Source of the DNA: Ophiothrix spiculata
Lineage: Eukaryota > Echinodermata > Ophiuroidea > Amphilepidida > Ophiotrichidae
Reading direction: 5' to 3' (one strand)
DNA length: 22,930 nt
Assembly (NCBI GenBank): GCA_000969725.1
Contig: JXSR01S009060.1
Both the position numbers and the translations under genes were made by a program. Position 1 is the first letter of the stretch, and every line of letters starts with the position of its first letter. The notes beneath the pieces are model-generated. The model was given only the letters and a program-made list of their open reading frames with translations. It had not been told where the DNA came from and ran no database searches. Positions 9,776-19,126 of this stretch are shown piece by piece.

Positions 9776-11254
9776 TCAAGCTAAGATTTCATCAGCAAGA
9801 CAATAATCGATAGGTTGTATTGCCTGTGTCAGCATTTGCTGCCATTTCTGAATTTCTTCTTGATTCAGTCCTTCCAGCCATGTTATCAGCATCTTGTAAG
9901 CTGGCCACCATCTTATTTCTGGAAGATTGTTGTTGGCTTCAAACTGCATACAGTCATTCTGTGTAAAACCAAGAGCAATGGCAACACTTTGCCAGCTAGG
10001 CTCAATCTTTCTTGCAACTACTTTCAAGAATGGCTTTGGGTCACTAAGGTCCTTTGCTGAAACTACTGGAGGACCAGTTGCTGATAGTGACATAATTGGT
10101 ACTTCTTCTATTATATGTACTCTTCCCTTGTGACCCTGCTGATGTTTGTCTGATTTGTCCATGCTACTGTGTTCTTTAGAGTTGTTATTCATATCTTTTG
10201 TTTTACAACTCCCAGCATCACCAGCTTTCTGTTTTGGCTGTGCGTGATAATCTGTAAAACTAACTCCTTTCACAGAATTATTGTTCCCTATTTGTGTCAG
10301 ATCAAACACACCAATAAGGTGACCTTGCATGTTTGAATTTGAAATTGCATGTTTATTTGAAGTAAAAGTAAAATCGCATCTTGATCCCAGACCTCCTAAT
10401 TGTATGTTCCTGAATGGGATGTTCTTTTCCATTGAGGAATGCACAATCCATTTCCCTGGTGGGAAAATATCCCTCAGAGTAATCTCTAAATTTTCATCGT
10501 TGTTCTGTAAAACAAAGTTGGTTGGCACAGCACATTCACCGCTCTTTTTCTTCTCTTCATACGTTATTATCTGCTGTTTTGTTGCTTTGTCATTTGTCTT
10601 TATGGCATATACACGAAGTAGAACTGTGTAAGCTGTGGTGACATTGGCAGGATCCATGTATAACCAAATATCAAGCACTTGTTCAATTGGGGACCACAAC
10701 TTCCCGATGCTTGCTATCATGTTTATTGGTGCTGTTACAATGCCATATAGTGTGAAATGATTTGTTTGGAAGCTGATCATATGGCCATCTATCTGAACAT
10801 TTGCCTCGCTTGCCTTTTGCCAGTCACTTTCTGTAGCCTCATTCTTGTAGTAAACTTGTACCCAATTCTTTTTAAGAGAATGGCAAGAGTGTGGCATAGA
10901 TATTGTTACTGGCTTTAAGAAAACAATACCATCTGGTTTACAAGCTATCACAGGTCCTGTCAAAAATTGCCCATTCCGTAAAGGTATATGCTGCCGATTC
11001 ATACCTACTTGTATGCTTATTTGCATTTTAGTTTTTAGTGCATTTTCAGGAATTTTCATTTCTATATCAAGTTCTGAGATAGTGAGACTTCCTCCTAGTT
11101 CATCTATATCAGCAGACTTTATCCAAACCAAGTTTTTAGTATGACTTTGTCTTTGCTGTGCAATGATATGCATTGATTCTGGAGATTGATCATTGGTCCT
11201 TACAGAAACCTCACTGTTCTTGGAAATTGCTGTATGCTGATTCTGTCTCTTGGC
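9776..11254 (-). CDS. Copy A exon 2: cytoplasmic ZU5-UPA-Death signalling region
   Basis: Terminal exon of 492 codons plus stop TGA (9778-9776). The acceptor AG is at 11256-11255 after a pyrimidine-rich tract, and phase 0 fits the exon 1 donor at 14030. In the 599-residue spliced protein, ZU5 covers about 162-279 (GGSLTISELDIEMKIPENAL, PVIACKPDGIVFLKPVTISM, ending HFTLYGIV). A UPA-like region covers about 294-434 (PIEQVLDIWLYMDPAN, FPPGKWIVH, FTDYH). After a charged, low-complexity linker, a Death domain covers about 516-584 (SWQSVAIALGF, AYKMLITWLEGL, IQKWQQML). ZU5-UPA-Death is the cytoplasmic set of UNC5 receptors and PIDD, where UPA can pack against ZU5 and Death and mask it; Death domains bind other Death domains. 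There is no caspase, TIR or kinase. The frame is fully open, unlike copy B, so it is probably functional. Partners and ligand are unknown. The domain order is clear; the exact UPA boundaries are approximate. Confidence 0.9.
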   Translation of the reverse strand, partial: AKRQNQHTAISKNSEVSVRTNDQSPESMHIIAQQRQSHTKNLVWIKSADIDELGGSLTISELDIEMKIPENALKTKMQISIQVGMNRQHIPLRNGQFLTGPVIACKPDGIVFLKPVTISMPHSCHSLKKNWVQVYYKNEATESDWQKASEANVQIDGHMISFQTNHFTLYGIVTAPINMIASIGKLWSPIEQVLDIWLYMDPANVTTAYTVLLRVYAIKTNDKATKQQIITYEEKKKSGECAVPTNFVLQNNDENLEITLRDIFPPGKWIVHSSMEKNIPFRNIQLGGLGSRCDFTFTSNKHAISNSNMQGHLIGVFDLTQIGNNNSVKGVSFTDYHAQPKQKAGDAGSCKTKDMNNNSKEHSSMDKSDKHQQGHKGRVHIIEEVPIMSLSATGPPVVSAKDLSDPKPFLKVVARKIEPSWQSVAIALGFTQNDCMQFEANNNLPEIRWWPAYKMLITWLEGLNQEEIQKWQQMLTQAIQPIDYCLADEILA

Positions 11255-11699
11255 CTATTAAGAAATGATAAGAAAAAGCATAATATAAGTGTTGATTAAC
11301 ATATACCAAAACTGCTCTCAGGAAGAGTGGTTGCAATAAATTTCCTCCAATGAAACCTACACACGCTGCAAACCAGAATCAATGGAAGAGGTCCCTACTA
11401 TGGTAAAACCCACCTTACAGCTCATTTTGCTCCTATATGGAGTTGCAAATTTGTGAAGAACCTTAATCATAATATTTAATAAAATTTGAAATATGTTTAT
11501 TCACCGAAATGACTCTGTTTTCTTTTTTACTTGTCTCAAGACAGCCATTTTTGTTGTTGTAAGGCACATAATGTTAAGATCTCAATGATGTGTGTGTGTA
11601 ATGATCAAAAAATATCTTGTTTCTGATACATACCCAATTTCTATTTATACACTTTTCTTAATACTTCTTAATTTTTATTGAAAATTGTGTAGTACAAAC
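11255..11699 (-). other. Intron between exon A' and copy A exon 2
   Basis: It is bounded by a GTTTGT donor just after 11700 and an AG acceptor at 11256-11255. It is about 445 bp and AT-rich, with a GT microsatellite (TGTGTGTGTG near 11590). If exon A' is used, this is the intron; if A exon 1 is used, it is the end of the 2.8-kb intron 14029-11255. Confidence 0.6.
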
Positions 11700-12011
11700 C
11701 TTTGATTTTTTAATTGCTTTATATCTCAGAATTACTCCAATGCTTATTAGAATGATCACTATTACCACAATTGCAATAAGAACAAACAAAATATCATTGC
11801 TAACTCCATCAGCTGGATATCTTGGACACTGGGAATCAAAAATTGAACACTCTGTTTTGTAATCATCATTATCATCATCATCCTCTTCATTTTTACCAGC
11901 GCTCTAATCCACCCCGCTAGAACTAAGATGAGTGTCAGAAGAAACACAAATCAGAGCAAGTTGTGAAACAAATACACCATTAGTAAGCAACTTGTTTGTA
12001 AATAATGCCAT
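11700..12011 (-). pseudogene. Exon A': second short-ectodomain first exon with one in-frame stop
   Basis: From the ATG at 12011 the frame encodes a signal peptide (MALFTNKLLTNGVFVSQLAL), then TAG as codon 36 (11906-11904). The same frame then resumes with an acidic stretch (NEEDDDDNDD), the juxtamembrane C-SIFDSQ-C-PRY, a membrane helix (ILFVLIAIVVIVIILISIGV) and AIKKSK, ending AAAG|GTTTGT at 11700. Apart from the stop, everything is kept over 104 codons: start, helix, splice donor, phase. It has no Ig domain, like copy A exon 1 and unlike copy C. Sequence around the stop (AGCGGGGTGGATTAGAGC) is GC-richer than its surroundings and does not align with the other copies. Either this is a recently inactivated alternative first exon, or the TAG is an assembly error or polymorphism. 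Its place between A exon 1 and exon 2 would allow alternative first-exon use. Confidence 0.75.
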
Positions 12012-12200
12012 GATTCTAGTAAAGATTAGTCTATATCCAAATGTGCAAAAGAAACTCCAGAGTGTCTTCAATGATGCTGTTTAAATGACAAGGTAACAGA
12101 AATTTAAAGCAAGTCCTTAGCAGTTAAATCGTGTGTGCAAATGGAAGAAATGAAATTGATTTGATTCTTATTCCATTTAGAACAAAGTATTATAGTGTTG
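12012..12200 (-). promoter_or_regulatory. Homologous 5' flank of exon A'
   Basis: It aligns with the flank of copy A exon 1 over nearly 190 bp (shared landmarks: GAAACTCCAGAGTGTCTTCA-like, TTCTTCAATGATG, GAAATGAAATTGAT-like, ATTCTTATT). This indicates that the unit including its upstream DNA was duplicated. A separate promoter for A' is therefore possible, but no core promoter motif was assigned. Confidence 0.4.
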
Positions 12201-12752
12201 ACTGTGGGAAAAGTCACCTTACTTTGTTATGTATCTGTAAACTCCCATTCTATTTTCATTTTATTGCAAATGTACTGACAGGGTATTATTCTTTTTCATA
12301 TTATACACAACTTCCTTGATCACTTGTCAGAATATTGCATTTAACATTTTGACTTAATAAAGCTTATCCTAAACACAAGTTTATTATTAGTTAAAGTTGA
12401 AATATTGCCTATTTTCTGAATTTCTTCACTGCATGTGGCGACATTCGTGTTTGCTTTTATTATTTTTATGCAAATACAACTTATATATATTATTTACAAA
12501 CTTAAAGAGCCTTTTGTTTGATACCACATGCATTCAGGCTCTTGGCAGACACCAATTAGTGGCTTCAAATTAGAATTTTAATTGACAAAGACCATAAAGT
12601 ATCAGTTGCATGTCTGTTCTGCAGTTTCAAATGAAAGCCCATCCAAAGTCTTTGATCCAGCCCAAGTTTGGTGACGACTTTTCGACGATGCCCAATTGTA
12701 AAAATGTGGTAAGATGGCTTGTAACAGCTTGCAACCACCTTTGATATGTTAA
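12201..12752. other. Intron sequence of copy A, nothing coding recognised
   Basis: AT-rich with a short TATATATAT run near 12482. The minus-strand frame at 12804-12565 runs into the MITE at 12753 and has no recognisable motif. Confidence 0.45.
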
Positions 12753-13317
12753 AGGCGGTGTCACACATCACCGTATTGAGCCAAAACGTATGAATAACAT
12801 ACAAAGTTCAGGCTATACGGTGGCGAGAGATTATATACGGTGAAGAAATCATACTATTGAACGTATTGACTGACGACCATGAAACGAATAGACCGTACAA
12901 TAACCATACAACTTGCGGGTAAGAAGCGGAAAAGTTGTCTTGTCTCACTGAACAACGCCGAATGAGAACCGAACGTGTTCCGTACTAAACGAACAAATAA
13001 AGTATGACGAACGTACAAAACAAATTAGTAACGTACGAGTAGGCACAGGGACAATCGCCAAGGTAAATCCCCACTTGAAAATAATACCTCTTCACACTTT
13101 CCGGTTTGCAAGTTTCATTATAATATTTCTCTAGTGCTGAGAGTTTTGACCTTGCTCAAAAGAAGACAACGTACTAAACGTACTCAAAACGCATTCCCAC
13201 CGGATCAATAACGAATTGAACGTGTTTCTACCAAATGCATAACGAACATCACGGTACAGTAAAACAGTGTACGTTATTCGTACATTTTTATCAATACGGT
13301 GATGTGTGACACCGCCT
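12753..13317. mobile_element. 565-bp PIF/Harbinger-type MITE
   Basis: The terminal inverted repeats are perfect for at least 25 bp, beginning AGGCGGTGTCACACATCACC; the right end is the reverse complement. They are flanked by the trinucleotide TAA at 12750-12752 and 13318-13320, the TWA target duplication of PIF/Harbinger elements. The interior is rich in ACGTA-type motifs (CGTACTAAACG, AACGTACAAAA) and has no open frame for a transposase, so it is non-autonomous. It lies in the intron between copy A exon 1 and exon A'. The well-matched ends suggest a fairly young insertion. Confidence 0.85.
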
Positions 13318-13800
13318 TAAGGAACAGAGGCTGACTGCATGTCACAGCGACAATAACGTCTTGGTGACCGGTATCAAAGCCTGTATTTGTGCGGGTGGCA
13401 TAGTCCACTTGACAACGACTACCAACGGATTTGTGACAGCTCTAAATGACTTCAGACGACTATAAATGGAAACATTAGAAAACTGAATGTTGCAGGCGCC
13501 AACGAAATTTGAACTACATCACTGATAATTTTTGTCATCACAAAATTTTACAAACTTGCGACTGAAAGCAACTGATAGTCTACGGTGGCTAGCAAATTAT
13601 GTCCACGCTAACAAACAATGACTGGCGGACGATTAAAAATCGTTATCCACAAGTCTCCGTTACCCCTTAGTCGTCACAGTGTAAATGCATCTTTGCAAAT
13701 ATGAAAAATAATCTCTTTAGTCTAAAAAAGGAGGGTAAATCAGTTGGACTAACAAGGCTCAACGATAAAACAAAATACATGACAACTTTGACACACAAAA
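13318..13800. other. Copy A intron, no feature recognised
   Basis: It has moderate GC content and no open frame or repeat that could be named. It separates the Harbinger-type MITE from the G-rich tract. Confidence 0.4.
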
Positions 13801-13880
13801 AGGTAGGATGGTGGTAGGGTGGTGATTATGGGTTTCTGGCAGTGTGGGTGGGTGGGGATGGGGGTGGGTGGGCAGGTGGA
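13801..13880 (+). repeat. G-rich low-complexity tract with a G-quadruplex core at 13846-13872
   Basis: Successive runs of three to five G are separated by one or two bases (GGGTGGGTGGGGATGGGGGT, then GGGTGGG), which fits the canonical four-run quadruplex pattern with spare runs. The G strand is the plus strand, the template for copy A, about 160 bases past its exon 1 donor. Confidence 0.75.
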
Positions 13881-14029
13881 TATATATTGTTAATTTAGCC
13901 GTTGATGCATGTGCATTGATCAAAAATTATCAAAAGAATCTTGTTTTTAGTGCAGCCCCAATTTCCAACTATAATCTTTCCTTAGTACACCTTTTATATA
14001 AAATTTAGATTAAATTGTATAGTACAAAC

Positions 14030-14350
14030 CTTTGATCTTTTGAGTGCTTTATATCTCAGAATTAATCCAGTACCTAGATACATTACAGTTATCACCATTA
14101 CCGCAATTGTAATAAGAAAAAACACAGTATCACTGTAAGCTGCATCAGCTAGGTAGCGTGGACATTTGAAATTAAAAAATGTACATTTTGTTTTGTTTAT
14201 GAAGGCAGCATCACCATCCTCTTCTATGTTGTTATTTCCATAATTATCTGCTTGTCCAGAGCTAAAATGAATATCAAAACAAACACAAAGTAAAGCTAGT
14301 TGTGAAGTAACTCCAGCATATGTAAGCAACTTCTGTGTATAAAATGCCAT
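14030..14350 (-). CDS. Copy A exon 1: signal peptide, short ectodomain, transmembrane helix
   Basis: This exon has 107 codons from the ATG at 14350. Residues 1-24 form a signal peptide (MAFYTQKLLTYAGVTSQLAL). Residues 25-74 are a short, acidic ectodomain without any Ig fold and with one N-x-T site. C56-x6-C63-P lies just outside the membrane, the helix covers about 76-98, and RYKALKRSK is a basic stop-transfer. The exon ends AAAG|GTTTGT at 14030 in phase 0. It joins the acceptor at 11255 to give RSK|AKRQN and a 599-residue protein with exon 2. The start, C-x6-C-P, helix and donor all match copy C, so the missing Ig block is a clean difference in one internal segment. With so small an outside part it may signal as a co-receptor or by disulfide-linked assembly; this is inference. 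Confidence 0.8.
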
Positions 14351-14540
14351 AATTCTTCTTCAAGTGTAGTCCATAACCGAATGTGTAAATAAACTCCACA
14401 GTTTCTTCAATGATGCCAAATGATCAAATGAAATAGGAAGCAGTGGGAAATAAAAGACAAGTTTCTTTTTTGTGTAAATAGACGGAAATGAAATGAATGT
14501 GGATTTGTATTCTTATTAGATCAAAGCAAAATATGATTAA
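14351..14540 (-). promoter_or_regulatory. Homologous 5' flank of copy A exon 1
   Basis: It shares ordered landmarks with the flank of exon A' (AAACTCCACAGTTTCTTCAA, GATGCCAAATGATC-like, GAAATGAAATGAATG-like, ATTCTTATT). It probably contains the 5' UTR and promoter of the duplicated unit. No TATA box could be assigned. Confidence 0.4.
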
Positions 14541-14563
14541 CCATAGGTAAGCCTACCTTGAAC

Positions 14564-14902
14564 TCTGCCCTGGAACCCTGGGAGGGTCACTTACATCGAT
14601 GGAAGGTACAGGTATGTGCCATGCTCAAGATCCTGTTTCAAGATTACTTCAGTTCTTAGACCCCCATTTTCAAAGAAATTAAACTAAAAAAATCTATTTT
14701 TTGAGCAATTTTCATCTTCAATAGTCATTTTTATGGGAAGAAACACTTCTTGATACCTCAATTTGGAAACCATCAGTTCCATACATCCTATTTTTTACCG
14801 AAAATCAGTTCCTCAAGACCCTATTTTGGATATAGCAGGCGGCAAATGCCATGCTATATACCTGTTTTTGAGTACCCCCCCCCCCCCCCCCCTCCCCCCG
14901 GG
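14564..14902. mobile_element. MITE of the CCCGGGGGG..TAC-ended family, with a poly-C end
   Basis: An exact 8-bp direct repeat CCTTGAAC flanks it (14556-14563 and 14903-14910). The right end reads GAGTAC, 18 C, T, then CCCCCCGGG, the reverse of the end of the element at 19127. Internally CAGGTATGTGCCATG near the left and its inverted relative (CATGCTATATACCTG) near the right are terminal-repeat remnants. The left terminus is eroded (CCCTGGGAGGGTCACTT). The 8-bp duplication fits hAT-like transposition. It lies upstream of copy A exon 1. Confidence 0.65.
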
Positions 14903-14910
14903 CCTTGAAC

Positions 14911-16605
14911 TATCATAAGAAAGGCACACTTAACTGTATCAATGAATACAATTATACTCACCAACACTGCCTGAGGCATTTTGTCTTTCATAAAAAGCGG
15001 AAGTTTTCAGCCTCTTGCATTTGTAGTTCTCAATCTTAAGCAATACTATAAAGTATTAAAAATGAAGCGCCCCTGTCACCCATGACTTTTTTTAGCTTTG
15101 CTGTGTTTATTTTGGGTAGATAGTAATACCATGGAAACCATGGTAATACCCTCCAAATGATTTAGCTTAAATATACTTACTTTTTCTTTTATGGCCATTT
15201 GTTGAATTAAATGCGGGATCCCGAATTTAATTAATGTATTAATATAGCAAAGCATGCATGTGCTTTTTATCCATTTTTCAATGGCAAAACATTTTTTTGA
15301 CAAAATACACTTGAAAATGCTTTTAAAATGGGTGCACATTCCTTCATTTTATGCTGTTTTTACTGTAAATCATTTTGACCAAAATCTGATAGTATTGCTT
15401 TAATAAACAGTTAATTAGCCAAATAAGGCATCTTAATTTATTTATTTTATTTATTTATAGCATAGAAAAATGACGTATATGATGCCAGGCACCGTGATCT
15501 AAAGGGGTGTACAATTAATCCAGACATTGGTGATATTCGTTCAGTTAATCCTGTCCCATTTGAAACACTGCTGAGGAAGTTACAGAAACTGCATTGAATG
15601 CAAATATGAAATATGGGAGATGTCCTCACATCTTCTGGTAGGTTTGAAAAAGACCAGAAGTAATAGAAATAGAAGCTCCTCCAAATATTGTATAGTGATT
15701 AGCTGTCATGGAATTGATTTAATTTTTGGTGCTGTCACTTGACCAAAATTGAATTTCAGACTCTTTGCTACAGGCTGGCTCACACCTCCGCTTTGCACTC
15801 CAGATACAGGTATGTGGTGCTTAAACAGAGACGTCCTCTCTCTTTCCCTACTTGTGAGGGCCGTTCATTAGCATGTGAGCTCTATAAAAGTCCTTTCCTA
15901 GCCAAAGGAGAAAAAGTAAATTTTATCAAAGCAGTGTTTTAATAGTGTTTCTATATCTTTTTTCCCAGTATCGCTAGAGGCATGCTGTTTAAGATACATT
16001 GGTTTGGAGGTTATTTGACTGATGGGTTAAAAATGCAAAAACATTTTTTATGGATAAAATGTTTTGACATAATTTCTATGATCTAGTTGGAAAATTTTAC
16101 TTCAATTTGTTGTGTCAATTAGTTTCATCCATGGAATATTAAGGAAGATACGATTACATTTGTATTTGTTGTTAATTTTGATTCTGTGCTGCTGCATAAT
16201 AGTAGTAACATGGCGTGGGACACATGTATAAACATATTTTTTTCTACCAACTTACCCAACTAAATGACCTTGCTGTTATATAATTGCTATACATGTTGAA
16301 TAAACTACCTTACGACCTTGCATTGTAAGTTCTAGAATATAAGGTTATATAATTCAGGAGTGTTCATAAATATTCTGGTGGGGTTTTAAGAAATGTGGGA
16401 TGGATCAAATAGTTAAAGATTCAACTTTGGAATAAAAATATATTTAAAGGCAATGGCCATGGTCCACTTGGGTATGAAAACCTGTATATACTTATTTGAA
16501 TCAAGCAACAAACAAAAATGGCTTGGATATAAATCATGTATGACCTTGAAATTACCTCCTATGCCCCTATCCACCCATTTTCATTAAGATAGTAAAATGT
16601 CTTGT
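14911..16605. other. Intergenic DNA, no gene recognised
   Basis: Open frames at 15339-15076, 15629-15447 and 15739-15942 show no domain or repeat similarity that I can name. A small hairpin, TACCATGG-AAA-CCATGGTA, lies near 15127-15145, and a TTTATTTATTTTATTTATTT-like tract near 15435-15458. The region separates broken copy B from copy A. Confidence 0.45.
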
Positions 16606-16609
16606 TATT

Positions 16610-17199
16610 GGCTCATTCCAGTGGAAACTGAACCTTTTTTTATTTCAAGCAAAAAATCAGCTTTTATATTTGACCACATAAGCATGTTTTTTAGTCATAC
16701 ATTTGTTACTTGGTACGTAAGAAGTATTTACCAATCAGAAATTGTAAAGTTTGTCTATCCGTGCATGAATGAGCACATGTTTTGTTTCAAAAATGTCACA
16801 AACGTTACCAAACGTTACAACACAAAACAATGCATTAAAATTATTCCTGGCGATATAATGTTCTGTAATTCTAATGAAATCTTTGTAAATATGTTTCCCA
16901 TAATTGGTGTAAGGCGCAATAAAAAAATCTTTAACACTTCAAAGAAATTGTACTTTGAAGTCATTCGGAGCAAAAAACCATTTCCGTGCGCGGTCACAAA
17001 CGTTACCGAACATTACATGGACTTAACTCAGGATTTTGGCAATTGATTTAATTTTCAAACATCTACATGTCTTGACCCCACCAGTGAGCACCATTATCAA
17101 CAACAAACTTGTTGATATAATGTTTTTGCTAGGTTCTGTGGCCATTAAAAAGTGAAATTTCTCAATTTTTCGGTCACAAACGTTACTTTGGAATGAGCC
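16610..17199. mobile_element. 590-bp MITE-like element with GGCTCATTCC ends
   Basis: The left end GGCTCATTCCA (16610) and right end TGGAATGAGCC (to 17199) are inverted repeats, flanked by TATT on both sides (16606-16609 and 17200-17203). Inside, the motif GTCACAAACGTTAC occurs three times in the same orientation (about 16795, 16994 and 17174), twice followed by a second AACGTTAC-like or AACATTAC half. A plus-strand open frame of 149 codons (16597-17046) fills most of the element but has no recognisable domain, and its start lies outside the left end. It is probably fortuitous. The short terminal repeat and 4-bp duplication make the superfamily uncertain. Confidence 0.5.
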
Positions 17200-17203
17200 T
17201 ATT

Positions 17204-18069
17204 GCTTTGAATTTAATATGAAAGTTCGAAGACCTTGATGTACTCCTTTTTAAACTCGACCTGGCATTACTCTCTTTTTTGTCATTTCTGTCTTTTACGT
17301 GTTCTATCTTTTACACTAGCCCGCAAAAATAAGGGTCTGGTGTCCAGTAATTGGTCAAATGCAAGAATGTTTATGGATATTAGTTAGTAGTTGGAAGTAC
17401 TTTCTAAATATGCAATTAAAATCAGTGTAGTTGAAAGTTGAACTATCGCATGCCTGGGTCAAGACCATAAAAACTCTTCCTTGTAAAATGACATCAGCTT
17501 TAACATCTAATTAGGTCACATGCAACTGGCATCAAGGTCTATATCACAACCCTGCTGAGGTTGATGGTTTCGCCCACAACGTTGGTTGCTCTGAATAAAT
17601 TTCTGGTTGCCTAGATTCAAATATCTTTACATTTTCTAGAAAAAGTTTGAAAATACAGAAGCTTCTAATAAGAAAAAATGAGGAATATGATGACAAAATG
17701 TACAGCAGAATTCAATGAAATGTCAATAAGTAAACCAGACTCTTTTTTAGGCCACAAAAGTCTGAAAAGTATCAATTATCTAGGTATCGTGCACTATCAA
17801 CCAAAATGAAGGGAAAGTCACGATTTTCAAAATTGAGTTCATGGCATATTTTATTTCTCTATAACCTCAGCTTTCGAATGTTATATATTATGTCATACTT
17901 ACTTTCTAAAATCTTCATTTAGATATCGAAATACAAGGCAGTCCACTCAAAATCTGGTAGTAAAAGATTGTCTCAAATCCATTTTTAAAGTTCCTAGTTA
18001 CTATGGTGTATGATAGAAAAACGTGATCAATTACCTTTCAACAACTCACTGTATTTTTTCATACAGGAG
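17204..18069. other. Intergenic DNA, nothing recognised
   Basis: AT-rich unique-looking sequence. No open frame, repeat or motif could be supported. Confidence 0.4.
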
Positions 18070-18389
18070 CATACCGTTGTTGATTCGTGATGAATCCACA
18101 GTTGATATTCAAATTAGCGCGCCACGCACGGCATAGCGTTTATGGAAGTGCATTTATGCAGTACACATAAGTCGGCGCAGTGTTCATCGCGCGTTGGGCA
18201 CTTATAATACATGCAAAAGCCTGGTGCTTAAAGGAACAATTGAAAACGTCAAAGCAGCAAACATTCACAAACTAGCACTTTGCCTTAGATTATACTAAGT
18301 ATTTTTATGAAGATGCGTAGGTCTATCTGTTAAATTGAAAACATTTAGAATTTAATTCATACGTTTTCAGAAAGATTTTCATTGTTGAA

Positions 18390-18563
18390 AGGTATAATTC
18401 AAACATGCCACAGAGTTGTTCATCGCAATCAACAACTCTGCATCCAATGTGCATCCATGTGTCGGCGTATTTTTAAAGCCACCCTGCGCGATAAAAATAT
18501 GTAGACACATGGATGCATCATTGTTGATTCGCGATGAACAACTCTGTGGCGTGTTTGAATACC
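18390..18563. repeat. Hairpin repeat with ~60-75-bp arms
   Basis: The left arm at about 18390-18465 (TTCAAACATGCCACAGAGTT, GTTCATCGC, GCATCCATGTGTC) is the near reverse complement of the right arm at about 18502-18563, with a loop of about 36 bp. The left arm carries an extra repeat of the CATCCA motif. A further partial copy of the right-arm sequence (GTTGTTGATTCGTGATGAAT) lies at 18076-18095, so a larger element of about 490 bp is possible. Confidence 0.6.
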
Positions 18564-19063
18564 TAAATGAATAATTGCACTTCCAAACTTAATTTACCTT
18601 CAAAATGTGAGTTATAGTTTAACAATTATGCATTTATGCGCTTTATGTAAAAAAAAATAATGATATTTTCACCATATTTTTAATTTAACAGCCATTTATT
18701 CAAAATCTTCAATCACAACTTTTTTGCTCATTTTGCTAGAACACCACTCATATCGCTACAATGTTTGCAGGTTACTTGTAACATAACATGTGCATTTGAG
18801 ACAGCTTACTGGTCTGAGAATATGGTGGGCCTGAGAAACACAGCATTTAATGTCATGTATGATCCTACGGCAAATATGTTTATTATACTTGCCTACTTCC
18901 ATGCCTTGAGATTCTTTTTACCAGTTGTTTCTAAATAAGAAAAAACAAAATCAGTATCATTAAAACATGTGATCATTTTCTAATCATTGTTTATCTCAAT
19001 GTATATTTAAAGCCATGCAGTCTTATCCAGATCCAGCCTAAATGGAACAAAAATGTGACAGTC

Positions 19064-19069
19064 TTTATT
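19064..19069 (-). promoter_or_regulatory. AATAAA polyadenylation signal overlapping the copy B stop
   Basis: The copy B frame ends ...ATCTCAGCT TGA (19071-19069), and the final A begins AATAAAG. This canonical hexamer sits unusually close, overlapping the stop codon. Copy A has AATATTTT at the same place, so the signal may be specific to B or accidental. Confidence 0.35.
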
Positions 19070-19126
19070 CAAGCTGAGATTTCTTTAGCTAGAGAATAAT
19101 CTATAGGCTGTATTGCTTGTGTCAAC

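Noticed and set aside
9815-10631. Plus-strand open frames opposite copy A exon 2
   Set aside because: They are antisense shadows of the conserved ZU5-Death frame.
16597-17046. 149-codon plus-strand open frame as a real gene
   Set aside because: It begins outside and runs into a MITE-like element with repeated motifs, has no recognisable domain or signal, and its codons follow the local AT-rich composition.
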